Shown here piece by piece: positions 26,694-34,359 of a stretch of 42,007 bases of DNA. The stretch covers positions 1 through 42,007 of the forward strand of contig NZ_CAJHAD010000023.1 of the NCBI RefSeq assembly GCF_904846285.1, given 5' to 3'. Under the pieces are notes generated by a model. That model was not told the origin of the DNA, ran no database searches, and saw only the letters and a program-made list of their open reading frames with translations. The stretch's first letter is position 1. Every line of letters begins with the position of its first letter. Source of the DNA: Psychrobacter immobilis (GTDB lineage Bacteria; Pseudomonadota; Gammaproteobacteria; Pseudomonadales; Moraxellaceae). Position numbers and translations under genes: made by a program.

Positions 26694-27113
26694 ATGAAAA
26701 ACTTAACTGCTGCTATTCTAATTGCGCTTCCTGTTCTAATGGTAAGTCCTACAGCAATGGCCGCATCTTCAGATGCAGTGGCTAAAACTGTTGATGTTCA
26801 ATTTAAAAAAGGCGCTAGTTCAGCTAACTATTATGGGAAATTAAAGGGTATTAAGTACGATTCCTATACATTTTATGCCAAAAAGAACCAAAAGCTTTCT
26901 GTTAAAACAACGGGAGGGAATGTAGATTCTTATTTATTTAATAAGAATTTATCAGATTCTGTCAATGTAGGAGAATATTCCTCTGAACTAGATAACCAAG
27001 GTTATTACAAGCTTCCATATTCAGGTAAATATGAATTGCGTATTCTTCAGCCACGTTCTCAAGCTTCTAAAGGAAAAACACCTCCATATTGGCTAGAATT
27101 ATCTATTCTATAG
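26694..27113 (+). CDS. Exported protein resembling g-type lysozyme inhibitors (PliG-like)
   Basis: 139 residues with a signal peptide (ALPVLMVSPTAMA, cleavage before ASS) and a mature domain of about 115 residues: VQFKKGASSANYYGKLKGIK, YDSYTFYAKKNQKLSVKTTG, then a YSGKYELRIL strand and PPYWLELSI at the end. The order of KG-x-x-S, a G-x-I/L-KG turn, the AKKNQ segment and the terminal G-x-Y-x-L/I-R strand resembles PliG proteins, which protect peptidoglycan from animal g-type lysozyme. The assignment rests on pattern memory and is tentative; a generic beta-sandwich protein is the alternative. Confidence 0.6.
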   Translation: MKNLTAAILIALPVLMVSPTAMAASSDAVAKTVDVQFKKGASSANYYGKLKGIKYDSYTFYAKKNQKLSVKTTGGNVDSYLFNKNLSDSVNVGEYSSELDNQGYYKLPYSGKYELRILQPRSQASKGKTPPYWLELSIL

Positions 27114-27132
27114 GTATATAAGCTTAATAATG

Positions 27133-27204
27133 GAGAGCATCCTATATTCTGTGTAACAGCTATGTGGCTTTCATCAATAATTACACAAAATGTAGGATGC
27201 TCTC
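27133..27204. mobile_element. Miniature element made of two IS256-like ends
   Basis: GAGAGCATCCTATATTCTGT (27133 onwards, running on to GTAA) and its inverted partner ending GGATGCTCTC (27181-27204) match at 22 of 24 positions, with only 24 bp between them. Repeats ending in TGTGTAA at the inner side are usual for IS256-family elements. No transposase is left. It may also serve as a terminator for the gene at 26694. Confidence 0.6.
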
Positions 27205-27264
27205 AGCTTTTCATGCTACCAGCCATCTGCTTTTTATAGGTATAGAAAAACGAATTTTTTATAC

Positions 27265-27474
27265 CTATCGCTCAACCAATTTTTCCTCAATCATTTCAGT
27301 CAACAACTCAGTCACCGTTTTTCGGCTTTCAAGCGCGTACCGCTTGAGCGCAATGTGTTTATCTTCATCTAAATTAAAATTCACGCGTACCGTCTTTTTG
27401 GGACTGTCCGTCACATCCGATAAAGCCAATTGATCCTTAACGTTCTTACTAGGACGACCTGCTGATAAACTCAT
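27265..27474 (-). CDS. Ribbon-helix-helix partition partner (ParB/ParG-like)
   Basis: 69 residues. A flexible basic N-terminus (MSLSAGRPSKNVKDQ) is followed by a ribbon-helix-helix core, TVRVNFNLDEDKHIALKRYA then TVTELLTEMIEEKL. It starts 3 bp after the parA stop on the same strand, the classic layout of type Ib partition operons, in which the small RHH protein binds the centromere and represses the operon. The centromere is probably the AT-rich direct repeats upstream of parA. Confidence 0.82.
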   Translation of the reverse strand: MSLSAGRPSKNVKDQLALSDVTDSPKKTVRVNFNLDEDKHIALKRYALESRKTVTELLTEMIEEKLVER

Positions 27475-27477
27475 GAC

Positions 27478-28116
27478 TTACTCCTCACCAAAAAATGTTT
27501 GAATCTCACTGACCAATGCGGTTATCTCTTGTATCGCATTGCTACTAGGCGATTCGGTATCAAATACTGTCTTACCAAGGGCAGCACTATTAGGATAAGC
27601 AACTCGCTGCATCACTCTGGTCTCTAATACCGGAATATTATAATCAAGCAGCGCGGTTGCAACCTCTTTACCAATATTGGTATTTTGAATGGCGCGTGAG
27701 ACGACAAAGGCTGCCTTTAGTTGGCCATCCATCATCTCAATACGCTGCTGCACTAAATCAACCAAATCACTGGTCGCCCAGATATCATAGGGGCTCGGCT
27801 GCACCGGAATCAATATAAAATCAGCCGCTTTTATAGCAGAAATAGCCAGACTAGTAGCTTGCGGCGATCCATCGATCACCACATAATCTTTATCAGAGAC
27901 GCTTTTTAAATCTTTATCAAGTGTTGGTCTGTCGAGCCCGATCACTGGTACCGGATTGTCTTCATCAACCGCTCTCCAGTCACGCGCACTGCCCTGCTGA
28001 TCGCTATCTACTAGCAGAACACTATGGCCTTTTAACTGTAAGCCACGAGCCAGATGCGTTGCGATGGTAGTCTTGCCGCTGCCACCCTTTTGATTTAATA
28101 CCGCGATTACCTTCAT
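27478..28116 (-). CDS. parA: ParA-family partition ATPase
   Basis: 212 residues from ATG 28116 (upstream in-frame codons give an unlikely hydrophobic extension). Deviant Walker A KGGSGKTTIATHLA lies near residues 10-23. The Walker A' and B regions are VLLVDSDQQGSARDW and YVVIDGSPQ, followed by FILIPVQPSPYDIWAT. The short form without an N-terminal HTH is the type Ib group. ParA forms ATP-dependent gradients on the nucleoid that position plasmid copies, working with the RHH protein encoded 3 bp downstream. Confidence 0.95.
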   Translation of the reverse strand: MKVIAVLNQKGGSGKTTIATHLARGLQLKGHSVLLVDSDQQGSARDWRAVDEDNPVPVIGLDRPTLDKDLKSVSDKDYVVIDGSPQATSLAISAIKAADFILIPVQPSPYDIWATSDLVDLVQQRIEMMDGQLKAAFVVSRAIQNTNIGKEVATALLDYNIPVLETRVMQRVAYPNSAALGKTVFDTESPSSNAIQEITALVSEIQTFFGEE

Positions 28117-28141
28117 AAATACAGATCCCTGTAGCATGCAT

Positions 28142-28175
28142 TGAGTATATAAATATATAAGTATATAAGTATATC
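28142..28175 (-). promoter_or_regulatory. Candidate par centromere/operator repeats
   Basis: AGTATATAAATATATAAGTA and the following TATAAGTATAT contain three to four direct copies of a TATAAGTA-type unit just upstream of parA. Position and repetition fit binding of the RHH partner, for autoregulation and as parS. Confidence 0.6.
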
Positions 28176-28425
28176 TAAAAATGTACGTCACATCACTACT
28201 AATAGCAATATTTCATAGTAAAAATAGCATCGCCTTTTCTAAAAAGGCGTATATCCACCATGATGGACGTCCTATATCAAAGACAGCATAATAATCTGCC
28301 TACTACTAGGTAAATTGCCGCTATTGGATACCAATTTGAGCTACTAAAAGGAATACTTTAGCCGCTTATATTCGTTATAATCCGCTCACCAATCAAAACC
28401 ACTAATCGTTAATAAGGAAACTACT

Positions 28426-28650
28426 ATGGTGAAGTGTCACTTATCGACCATCATGGGCGAAAGACGCCTTAAAATTGCCGATGTCGCAAGGGATACTGGC
28501 ATCAATCGTGGCACCATTACTCGCATGTATCATGAAGAAGCCACCCGAGTTGACCTAGATGTCATCGAGTCTTTATGCACGTATCTTAGAATCAATGTTG
28601 GTGATTTATATGAAATCATAAATGAGGACAGCAATGGGTCACCAGTGTGA
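28426..28650 (+). CDS. XRE/Cro-type DNA-binding protein
   Basis: 74 residues, nearly all helix-turn-helix: HLSTIMGERRLKIADVARDT, GINRGTITRMYHEEA, LDVIESLCTYLRINVGDLYE. This is the compact YozG/Cro-like group. AAGGAAACT precedes ATG. It lies between the partition operon and a hypothetical gene whose promoter has duplicated GACCTGTAG sites, its possible targets. A perfect terminator-like dyad (CGCCTTTT / AAAAGGCG) lies at about 28230-28248 before it. Confidence 0.85.
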   Translation: MVKCHLSTIMGERRLKIADVARDTGINRGTITRMYHEEATRVDLDVIESLCTYLRINVGDLYEIINEDSNGSPV

Positions 28651-28694
28651 ACACCCTCATTTATAAACATTAATTACCTTCAAAAAAACAAAAA

Positions 28695-28756
28695 GACCTG
28701 TAGAAGATTATTTTATCTTGCAATAGATTAAAATATAGGTATAATTTGACCTGTAG
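28695..28756 (+). promoter_or_regulatory. Promoter flanked by 9-bp direct repeats
   Basis: TTGCAA (28718-28723) and TATAAT (28740-28745) with a 16-bp spacer form a good sigma-70 promoter for the gene at 28807. GACCTGTAG occurs at 28695-28703 and again at 28748-28756, 53 bp apart, about five helical turns, bracketing the promoter. This layout fits repression by a regulator binding both sites. Confidence 0.65.
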
Positions 28757-28806
28757 TAAGCCAATTTATTCTTTATTAATATATAATAATCTGCAGGAGA
28801 ACATAT

Positions 28807-29082
28807 ATGAATATCAATTTATCGCGGCTCAACAGCTGCACATGGTTTAGTAAACAGACTAAAGCTTTAGCCTCTCAGCTGGTATTCAGCTTACAAATAC
28901 AGCAAGGCGTACAACTGGCATCATTACTGGGTGTTGACGCTATTCTTTATAATGATGAAGCGATTTATGTCTGGGTGCAACGACAGATAGATGACGGTCT
29001 TATCGTTAACGACTACACTTTAAGCACCCTTGAAACCGCTTTCATTGATTTGGTCACAGCTCATACTGACCAAGCAGCATAA
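28807..29082 (+). CDS. Hypothetical 91-residue plasmid protein
   Basis: 91 residues, mostly helical, with segments TKALASQLVFSLQIQQGVQL and EAIYVWVQRQIDDGLI. There is no signal peptide or membrane helix and no family I recognise. It has a strong Shine-Dalgarno (GCAGGAG), a good promoter and its own terminator, so it is a well-expressed single-gene unit in the plasmid backbone, perhaps involved in stability or copy control. Confidence 0.7.
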   Translation: MNINLSRLNSCTWFSKQTKALASQLVFSLQIQQGVQLASLLGVDAILYNDEAIYVWVQRQIDDGLIVNDYTLSTLETAFIDLVTAHTDQAA

Positions 29083-29134
29083 TCGTTTTAGCTGATATGC
29101 ACAGATATCTTGTTCGACAAGAAACAATTATCTC

Positions 29135-29171
29135 TAAAGCCAGATAAATTTTCATTATCTGGCTTTTTTCT
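29135..29171 (+). terminator. Rho-independent terminator
   Basis: AAAGCCAGATAA and TTATCTGGCTTT form a perfect 12-bp stem followed by TTTTT. It ends the 28807-29082 unit. From 29172 to 29402 I see only AT-rich DNA with no gene or repeat. Confidence 0.92.
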
Positions 29172-29402
29172 GATATGGCCATAAAAATTTAACAGACGCC
29201 ATACTAATGGCTTTTTAATATAGACAAAGATAACGGCAGTCAAACAAACCTTTTTTCATTGATATATGTTTTAGAAGACTCATTTTTGACCAAGGCTATC
29301 TGCTACCAGTATTTAGCCTAAAAATGCCCGTACAATTATCTACGCTACCCTAACCCTATAAAGGCCTCTTTGGGGAGTATGGTTCACTATTACCATAAAC
29401 CT

Positions 29403-30431
29403 TTACTCAGTAGGTTTCGCGCGAGTCGACCCAGCTATTTTATAATAAACAAAGCCTTTTTCATCTCTCAAAAAGCTTTTACTGTCTGCTCTGACGCACC
29501 AGCTGATCACATCAGGCTGACCTTTATTAACATCACAAGCCAAAATAAACTGCGCACTTTGAGCATTATTAAAGGCCTGTTTCCAACCCGTTTCAAGCTC
29601 ATCGATGCCGCGCTGTAGCTCTGCTTGCTGCTGTCTCATCTCTGCAATCTTATCAAAGCTTGGTACATACCAAAATACCAGGGCCATAAGGCTTATTACC
29701 ACTGCTGCCGTACACGCAGCGGCTACTGCTGCTATCCTTTTAATACTCATGGACTCAATAGACTTGTAAATCTTACCCAAGTCTTTATCAGCATCCTCTT
29801 TTACTTCTCCAATCCGCTTTTTTGTAGCGTTCTCAAAGGCCTCAATATCTTTGATAATCTGCTCATGACCAGCTTGATACTGACTGGTAAATAGCGCAAG
29901 ACTGTCCGCACTAACGCCAAGCTTATCAGCCACCGCTTGCATGGCATTCACTTTCGCCTCTATGCTGTCGTTTTTAGCAGTGATGACCGCCTGTACAGCT
30001 GTATCAATCTGCTGTTTCATATTGGTGATGATGTCCGCTATTTTGTCATCATAACGGCTCGGCATCTCAGTATCAGTAAAGGTAGTCACTGCCGCTTGTA
30101 GCTGTTCTAACACCAGATTCTGATACTGACTCAATGCTTCTGAGGCACTGATTGCGCTATCATCCAGCTTTTGAGTAACGGCAGTCATCTCCTCTATCTT
30201 GGCATCAATATGGCTAAGAGAGTGATCAAGGCGCGTTGCCACTGCATCATCGGCTTGTCCAATCAGTGCTCGCAGCGCTTCGATTACAGGTTTGAGTCTG
30301 GTCACGAGATTAACAAGCTCGTCGTGAATGTCGTACTCATTGCTATTGTCTTTATTCATAGGATGCTCATTATCATAATGCCGCCTAAAATGGGCGTGGT
30401 GAGGAGTAGCGGCGTGTTTGTGCTTGTTCAT
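29403..30431 (-). CDS. Coiled-coil membrane mobilisation accessory protein (MobB-like)
   Basis: 342 residues (a start at codon 25, position 30359, is also possible). Residues 35-230 are strongly helical with coiled-coil character (LDHSLSHIDAKIEEMTAVTQ, KKRIGEVKEDADKDLGKIYK). One membrane helix at about 233-255 (AAVAAACTAAVVISLMALVF) is followed by a second short coiled coil (AEMRQQQAELQRGIDELETG) and a C-terminal globular end. The gene overlaps the 3' end of mobA by about 47 bp. By position it is the counterpart of MobB/MbeB-type proteins, which stabilise the relaxosome and link it to the membrane and coupling protein. Confidence 0.75.
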   Translation of the reverse strand: MNKHKHAATPHHAHFRRHYDNEHPMNKDNSNEYDIHDELVNLVTRLKPVIEALRALIGQADDAVATRLDHSLSHIDAKIEEMTAVTQKLDDSAISASEALSQYQNLVLEQLQAAVTTFTDTEMPSRYDDKIADIITNMKQQIDTAVQAVITAKNDSIEAKVNAMQAVADKLGVSADSLALFTSQYQAGHEQIIKDIEAFENATKKRIGEVKEDADKDLGKIYKSIESMSIKRIAAVAAACTAAVVISLMALVFWYVPSFDKIAEMRQQQAELQRGIDELETGWKQAFNNAQSAQFILACDVNKGQPDVISWCVRADSKSFLRDEKGFVYYKIAGSTRAKPTE

Positions 30432-33033
30432 GCGCTTGGATGGCGTTCTTAGTTTTTTGCAGGTGTTCTGTCACGGTTTGCGTGAGCGTTGCCCCATCTA
30501 TGGTGATAGCAGGAACGTGATCAAAGCGCTCATTGATTTTCGTTAACACCTCGACCTTATCTTGATTGTCAGGCAAGCGCTCAAGCTGTTGCCACAGCGA
30601 TGTTGCTGCCTTCTGCACCTGCGTTGCAATTTTTTTGGCATCGGTGTCTCGTAAACTTTTTTGTAGTGTCGTAAAGCTGTCAGTGTGTTTTAGAGTGGTG
30701 AATATAAATGCTTGTGCGGCAACCGCCTCAGCCGCGTTGATCACTTCGATCGGTGCATCAATGACCTTAAAATCAAGAGTATCAACGCGGTTACGCACCC
30801 GTACCACTAAATTGTCAAATCGATCTCGATATGCTTTGGTCTCATTGATTCGCTGACGCTTAAGAGATGCCTGCTGCCGTCTCTGTTGTAAAGCTACTCG
30901 CCGCCTTATCAAAGCCTTCTCTCGTGCGCGCTCAGCCTCTTCCTTAAGCTTTGCTTGCTCATGTGCTTTGTTGAGCTGGTGGTGAAGCACCATCGTACGG
31001 TTGCGCCAGTCATCAAGCCGATCTGCGTTCAATTGAGTGGTCTTGGTACGGGTAATCTCATCGTATAGGTCATCATCTTGCACAATCACAGCTTCACTTT
31101 GATCCAGTAAGGCGATACGCTGCTCATAAAACGGCGATAGGCGCTGATAAGTCTTTGTACTGGCATTAATTTGCTGCTTTAACTGTTTGATGTCGTTATC
31201 ATTGGCAGTCTTAAACGCTTTAACATCAGCTGTCAAGGCCGTCAAACGAGTGTCAGCATCCGTGTCTATCTCTACCGCTTTTAACGTACTGAGCGCCTCA
31301 CGTTCTTCTTGAAAGTGTTTAAAACGCTCAACATCCAGATCTGCAAATGCAGCAAACTTATGATAAGTGTCCATGTTATTGGTGACGTCTATCTCTTGTA
31401 GATCCGCAAACGCTTGATCCCACTGTAAGGATAAGTCAGATTTTTCAATATCAATCTCATCAAGTGCTTTAAAGCCAGTCGCCAGTTTATTCAGCTTTGC
31501 GGCAAACGGTTTTAGGGTGGCCTTTAACCCTTCGTAGTCAGCAATGACTTCATTATTAAGCGGGATCAGATTTTTTAGCACCGTTTCGTTGTTCAGCACT
31601 ATTTTATCAATCTGTGACAGTTGCTTCTCAAGACTGGTAACGGCGCGGCGCGTTTGTAGGGTATCGTCTTGTCTAAACTGCTCAACCAACGCTAAAGCCT
31701 CCTTTAGAGCCTCGCTTTGCTCTTTTGTGCTTATCTGCCTGGCAAGCTCAATCATTTTTTGGCGGGACGTGCTGTAATCCTGTCCCACCTCCTCGGTGAA
31801 CCGCGGTGTGCTTTTAATGTTTTTGTCAATGGTGATGGTCTGTTTAGACTGGTGTGCTAATTCTTCATGCAGCCTATCAATGGTTGAGAATAAGGCGCTG
31901 CGTACCATCTTTTTTTGCTGCTCAAAATCGCCTGAGATCACTAAAAGCTCATCAAGTACGTCATCATTGGCCGCATCACTATGAGTCTGACTATCCTCTT
32001 TAGGAGTAGCGGGTGTAAGTTCAGCGGCGGGATCTACCAAGCGGATATTACTAAGCTCAAGTCGTGCAAAGGGTTTACGCTTTTTATAATGTACTGTAAC
32101 GCCATTAACCTCTTGTGCGTTGCTCTCAAGATCAATGCGACCCTTGTCGTCATACTCAATTACCAGACCATTTTTTTCGATATAGGCATTGATCTCATCA
32201 ATTGTCTCGTTGTACTCATTAATCACTGAGCGCTTACCTTTTAGGACATCCTTATACAAGGATTTACCCAGTTTCATTTTTGGTAAGCGATTAATGGCCT
32301 GCTCACGGTACGATTTCTCATTGATCGCTTTATTCTCAGGCAATAGCTCGTTAGCCATATCCGCCCAAAGGGTGCGTTGATATTTAAGCTCATCGCCACG
32401 CCCATTTAATCCTTTAGATAGCCGCTCACCGGTTGACCACTGCAACCAATTTTTACGCTTTGACAAGGCATAACCATCAGCATCCGCTAATATCTCACGA
32501 CTTGAGAGTAAAATATGGGCATGAAAGTTACTGCTGGTCAGCTCAACCACTTCACCCTTCCCCACATGTTTCTCATGACTGTGGGGTCGATGGATGGCCA
32601 CATCGACAAGCACATTATAGCGATCAGATAAGGTTTGAGCGTAGCGCTCGACCAGACCTATTCGCTGATCAGCCGTGACTCCCTCGGGAAACATAACATC
32701 AATCTCAGTACCGAACTGCGCGTTTTTACGAGACTCAATACGTTCGATATCATTCCAGAACCCCTCACGCGTTACTGCCAAATCCCCAGCAACAGTTGGT
32801 GTGATCAACGCCGTATGCAACACATTTTTCTCAATCATCTGTGTGTACTTAGCGCCATCACTATCAACTAAATTTAAAATTTTATCTTTGGTTTTACTGG
32901 TGTAATCATGTATCTCTCCCGACTGTTTATCGATTAGTTTTGAGCCAGAATTATAGGCTGATTTTGCTAGCACACTATGATTTTTCGCCTTACTAACGGC
33001 GCTAACCGACAGATGAAATCCTTTATTATTCAT
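30385..33033 (-). CDS. mobA: MobA/MobL relaxase, MOBQ family
   Basis: 882 residues. The N-terminal 250 residues form the relaxase: AKSAYNSG with candidate nucleophile Tyr27, VDVAIHRPHSHEKH (His148 region) and NFHAHILLSSREI with metal ligands His171 and His173, the three-His motif of MOBQ enzymes. The enzyme nicks oriT and stays bound to the 5' end during transfer. The remaining 600 residues are helical and coiled-coil (e.g. ALIRRRVALQQRRQQASLKR), with no clear helicase or primase motif. The start is 35 bp from the inverted repeats of an RSF1010-like oriT. No type IV secretion genes are present, so a helper plasmid is needed. Confidence 0.94.
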   Translation of the reverse strand: MNNKGFHLSVSAVSKAKNHSVLAKSAYNSGSKLIDKQSGEIHDYTSKTKDKILNLVDSDGAKYTQMIEKNVLHTALITPTVAGDLAVTREGFWNDIERIESRKNAQFGTEIDVMFPEGVTADQRIGLVERYAQTLSDRYNVLVDVAIHRPHSHEKHVGKGEVVELTSSNFHAHILLSSREILADADGYALSKRKNWLQWSTGERLSKGLNGRGDELKYQRTLWADMANELLPENKAINEKSYREQAINRLPKMKLGKSLYKDVLKGKRSVINEYNETIDEINAYIEKNGLVIEYDDKGRIDLESNAQEVNGVTVHYKKRKPFARLELSNIRLVDPAAELTPATPKEDSQTHSDAANDDVLDELLVISGDFEQQKKMVRSALFSTIDRLHEELAHQSKQTITIDKNIKSTPRFTEEVGQDYSTSRQKMIELARQISTKEQSEALKEALALVEQFRQDDTLQTRRAVTSLEKQLSQIDKIVLNNETVLKNLIPLNNEVIADYEGLKATLKPFAAKLNKLATGFKALDEIDIEKSDLSLQWDQAFADLQEIDVTNNMDTYHKFAAFADLDVERFKHFQEEREALSTLKAVEIDTDADTRLTALTADVKAFKTANDNDIKQLKQQINASTKTYQRLSPFYEQRIALLDQSEAVIVQDDDLYDEITRTKTTQLNADRLDDWRNRTMVLHHQLNKAHEQAKLKEEAERAREKALIRRRVALQQRRQQASLKRQRINETKAYRDRFDNLVVRVRNRVDTLDFKVIDAPIEVINAAEAVAAQAFIFTTLKHTDSFTTLQKSLRDTDAKKIATQVQKAATSLWQQLERLPDNQDKVEVLTKINERFDHVPAITIDGATLTQTVTEHLQKTKNAIQAHEQAQTRRYSSPRPF

Positions 33034-33076
33034 GGCGAAAAATCCGAAGTTAAAAGACGGTTTTTTGGGGGTTGTA

Positions 33077-33175
33077 GGGGGATCGCCCCCTGCCGAACGA
33101 CGGAGTTTATGTAAAAAAACAGCACCCCTTGTGGGTCTTTTTTACGTAAACTCCTAAGTTCGCTCTTAACAGAGG
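33077..33175. other. oriT: oriT, RSF1010/R1162-like
   Basis: GGAGTTTATGTAAAAAA (33102-33118) is repeated inverted as TTTTTTACGTAAACTCC (33138-33154) with one mismatch. Directly after the second arm comes TAAGTTCGCTCTTAAC, close to the R1162/RSF1010 nic region (TAAGTGCGCCCT), in the same geometry: inverted repeat, then nic. By analogy the cleavage is between TTCG and CTCT near 33162/33163. A GC hairpin (AGGGGG-ATCG-CCCCCT) lies at about 33076-33091. It sits between mobA and a divergent small gene. Confidence 0.85.
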
Positions 33176-33293
33176 GTTAAAATACTACTGCGGCCACAAA
33201 AAGACGTGGTCTTGTGTATTTTACTACCTTGCATCCTTATGTTTGTACTGCTAGGATCAACTCTATCATAGTTGGCTAGAAAAGGATAAATTA

Positions 33294-33635
33294 ATGTCAG
33301 TAATATCAGATGATCTATTCACAGATAAGATGAAGCAGTTGCAGGCTCTTAAAAAAGAGATCAATCAGGACAGGCTTGAAGCACATCAGGTGTTGGGGGA
33401 GTGGTTGGCCAACGCATTAGACGATGATGAAAATCATGAGTTACAAGCCATATTTTTAGACGCACACGATAATGAAAGGTACGTTCGTTTAAAAAAGCAC
33501 CGTGAGTTTTTAAATGTAATTGCTAATAAAATACAAAGTAAAGCTGAGGTGGCATCAAGCAGCTTTACACCGCCTAAAAGCAGTCAGAACAGTGATCACG
33601 GTTCATTGTTTGATGATGATTCATCAGCACAGTAA
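33294..33635 (+). CDS. Small hydrophilic protein divergent from mobA, possible MobC-like accessory
   Basis: 113 residues, charged and helical (MKQLQALKKEINQDRLEAHQ, RYVRLKKHREFLNVIANKIQ), with a disordered acidic Ser-rich tail. In MOBQ plasmids a small gene divergent from mobA across oriT usually encodes the MobC/TraD-type relaxosome helper that opens DNA at nic. That role is suggested by position only. Its Shine-Dalgarno is AAAGGA. Confidence 0.6.
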   Translation: MSVISDDLFTDKMKQLQALKKEINQDRLEAHQVLGEWLANALDDDENHELQAIFLDAHDNERYVRLKKHREFLNVIANKIQSKAEVASSSFTPPKSSQNSDHGSLFDDDSSAQ

Positions 33636-33833
33636 CTGCTAGAAATAACCTAATTGACGGTACAGCTGGATCGTCTGCTAATTAGTGAAAAGTTGGGAGA
33701 CGATTACTAGCTGTTTTAAGCGTCCTAAAATATCTTTAGCTACTATTGTATAAAACAGAGCGTAGTATGCATATAAGGGTGCTTTTTAGGCTTTCTATCA
33801 ACGATTTAAGATGTGTTTACGGAGGTATCGATA

Positions 33834-33998
33834 ATGGCTAATGAAAATGAAGACAAACTATCTACAAAAAATGAGCCTTAGATTGAAGTTGAGAACATGA
33901 AACCAGCTTTGTCTAAAATGACAGATGCAAACATTCAAAATGTCTTTGGCCTTGCTTTTGGAGATTTTCAAAGATCGAACCATGAGAATAGAGATTGA
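33834..33998 (+). pseudogene. Short gene with an in-frame amber codon
   Basis: An excellent Shine-Dalgarno (GGAGG) precedes ATG 33834. The frame reads MANENEDKLSTKNEP, then TAG at 33879, then IEVENMKPALSKMTDANIQN and VFGLAFGDFQRSNHENRD before TGA. Without the amber it would be a 54-residue protein. An internal ATG at 33897 could give a 33-residue product. I do not recognise it. It lies just upstream of the replication origin, where small copy-control or antisense-regulated peptides are sometimes found. Confidence 0.45.
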
Positions 33999-34079
33999 TA
34001 CCGAGTAAATTATTGACCATAGCATTTTGAGATACTAATCAGTTTTATGAGTGAGTGACTGCTTTTTTCCTATTACTTA

Positions 34080-34190
34080 AAACAAAAATATATTTCTTAT
34101 TTTTTAATAATTTTTTAAAAGCTTTTGTCCTAAAAGTTAAAACAGTCACAAACACTGATTTTACTTGGTCTACAGCGGAAAAATATTTTT
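34080..34190. other. AT-rich region beside the iterons (possible DNA-unwinding element)
   Basis: A run of nearly pure A/T (AAATATATTTCTTATTTTTT, then AATAATTTTTTAAAAGC) directly precedes the iterons. Iteron plasmids usually unwind at such a region. No DnaA box was identified with confidence. Confidence 0.5.
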
Positions 34191-34194
34191 TCAA

Positions 34195-34282
34195 TACGAA
34201 AGTTTAGGCGGTATTATACGAAAGTTTAGGCGGTATTATACGAAAGTTTAGGCGGCATTATACGAAAGTTTAGGCGGTATTA
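34195..34282 (+). repeat. oriV: oriV iterons, four 22-bp direct repeats
   Basis: Four contiguous 22-bp units start at 34195, 34217, 34239 and 34261. Each contains TACGAAAGTTTAGGCGG; the third has one T-to-C change (GGCATTA). The repeat period of two helical turns and the position upstream of a Rep_3 gene identify them as Rep-binding iterons. They mark the vegetative origin and also control copy number through Rep titration and handcuffing. Confidence 0.95.
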
Positions 34283-34323
34283 ACGAAATTATAAATTGTA
34301 TTTTTCGTTAATGCCGCTTATTA
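34273..34323. promoter_or_regulatory. Dyad at the rep promoter (Rep autoregulation site)
   Basis: GCGGTATTAACGAA at the end of the last iteron is repeated inverted as TTCGTTAATGCCGC at 34308-34323. The AT-rich spacer should hold the rep promoter. Inverted half-iterons at this place are the usual operator bound by Rep dimers in Rep_3 plasmids. Confidence 0.75.
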
Positions 34324-34359
34324 TTACCTAAATGGTTAGTTAAAGCGAAATATTGTGAT

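Noticed and set aside
32433..32905. Overlapping plus-strand open frames inside mobA.
   Set aside because: Opposite-strand shadows of the relaxase domain with no ribosome-binding sites or recognisable motifs.
34195..34282. TTATACGAAA inside each iteron resembles an XerC half-site of plasmid dif modules.
   Set aside because: No spacer and XerD arm follow, and the exact 22-bp periodicity before a Rep_3 gene is explained by Rep binding.
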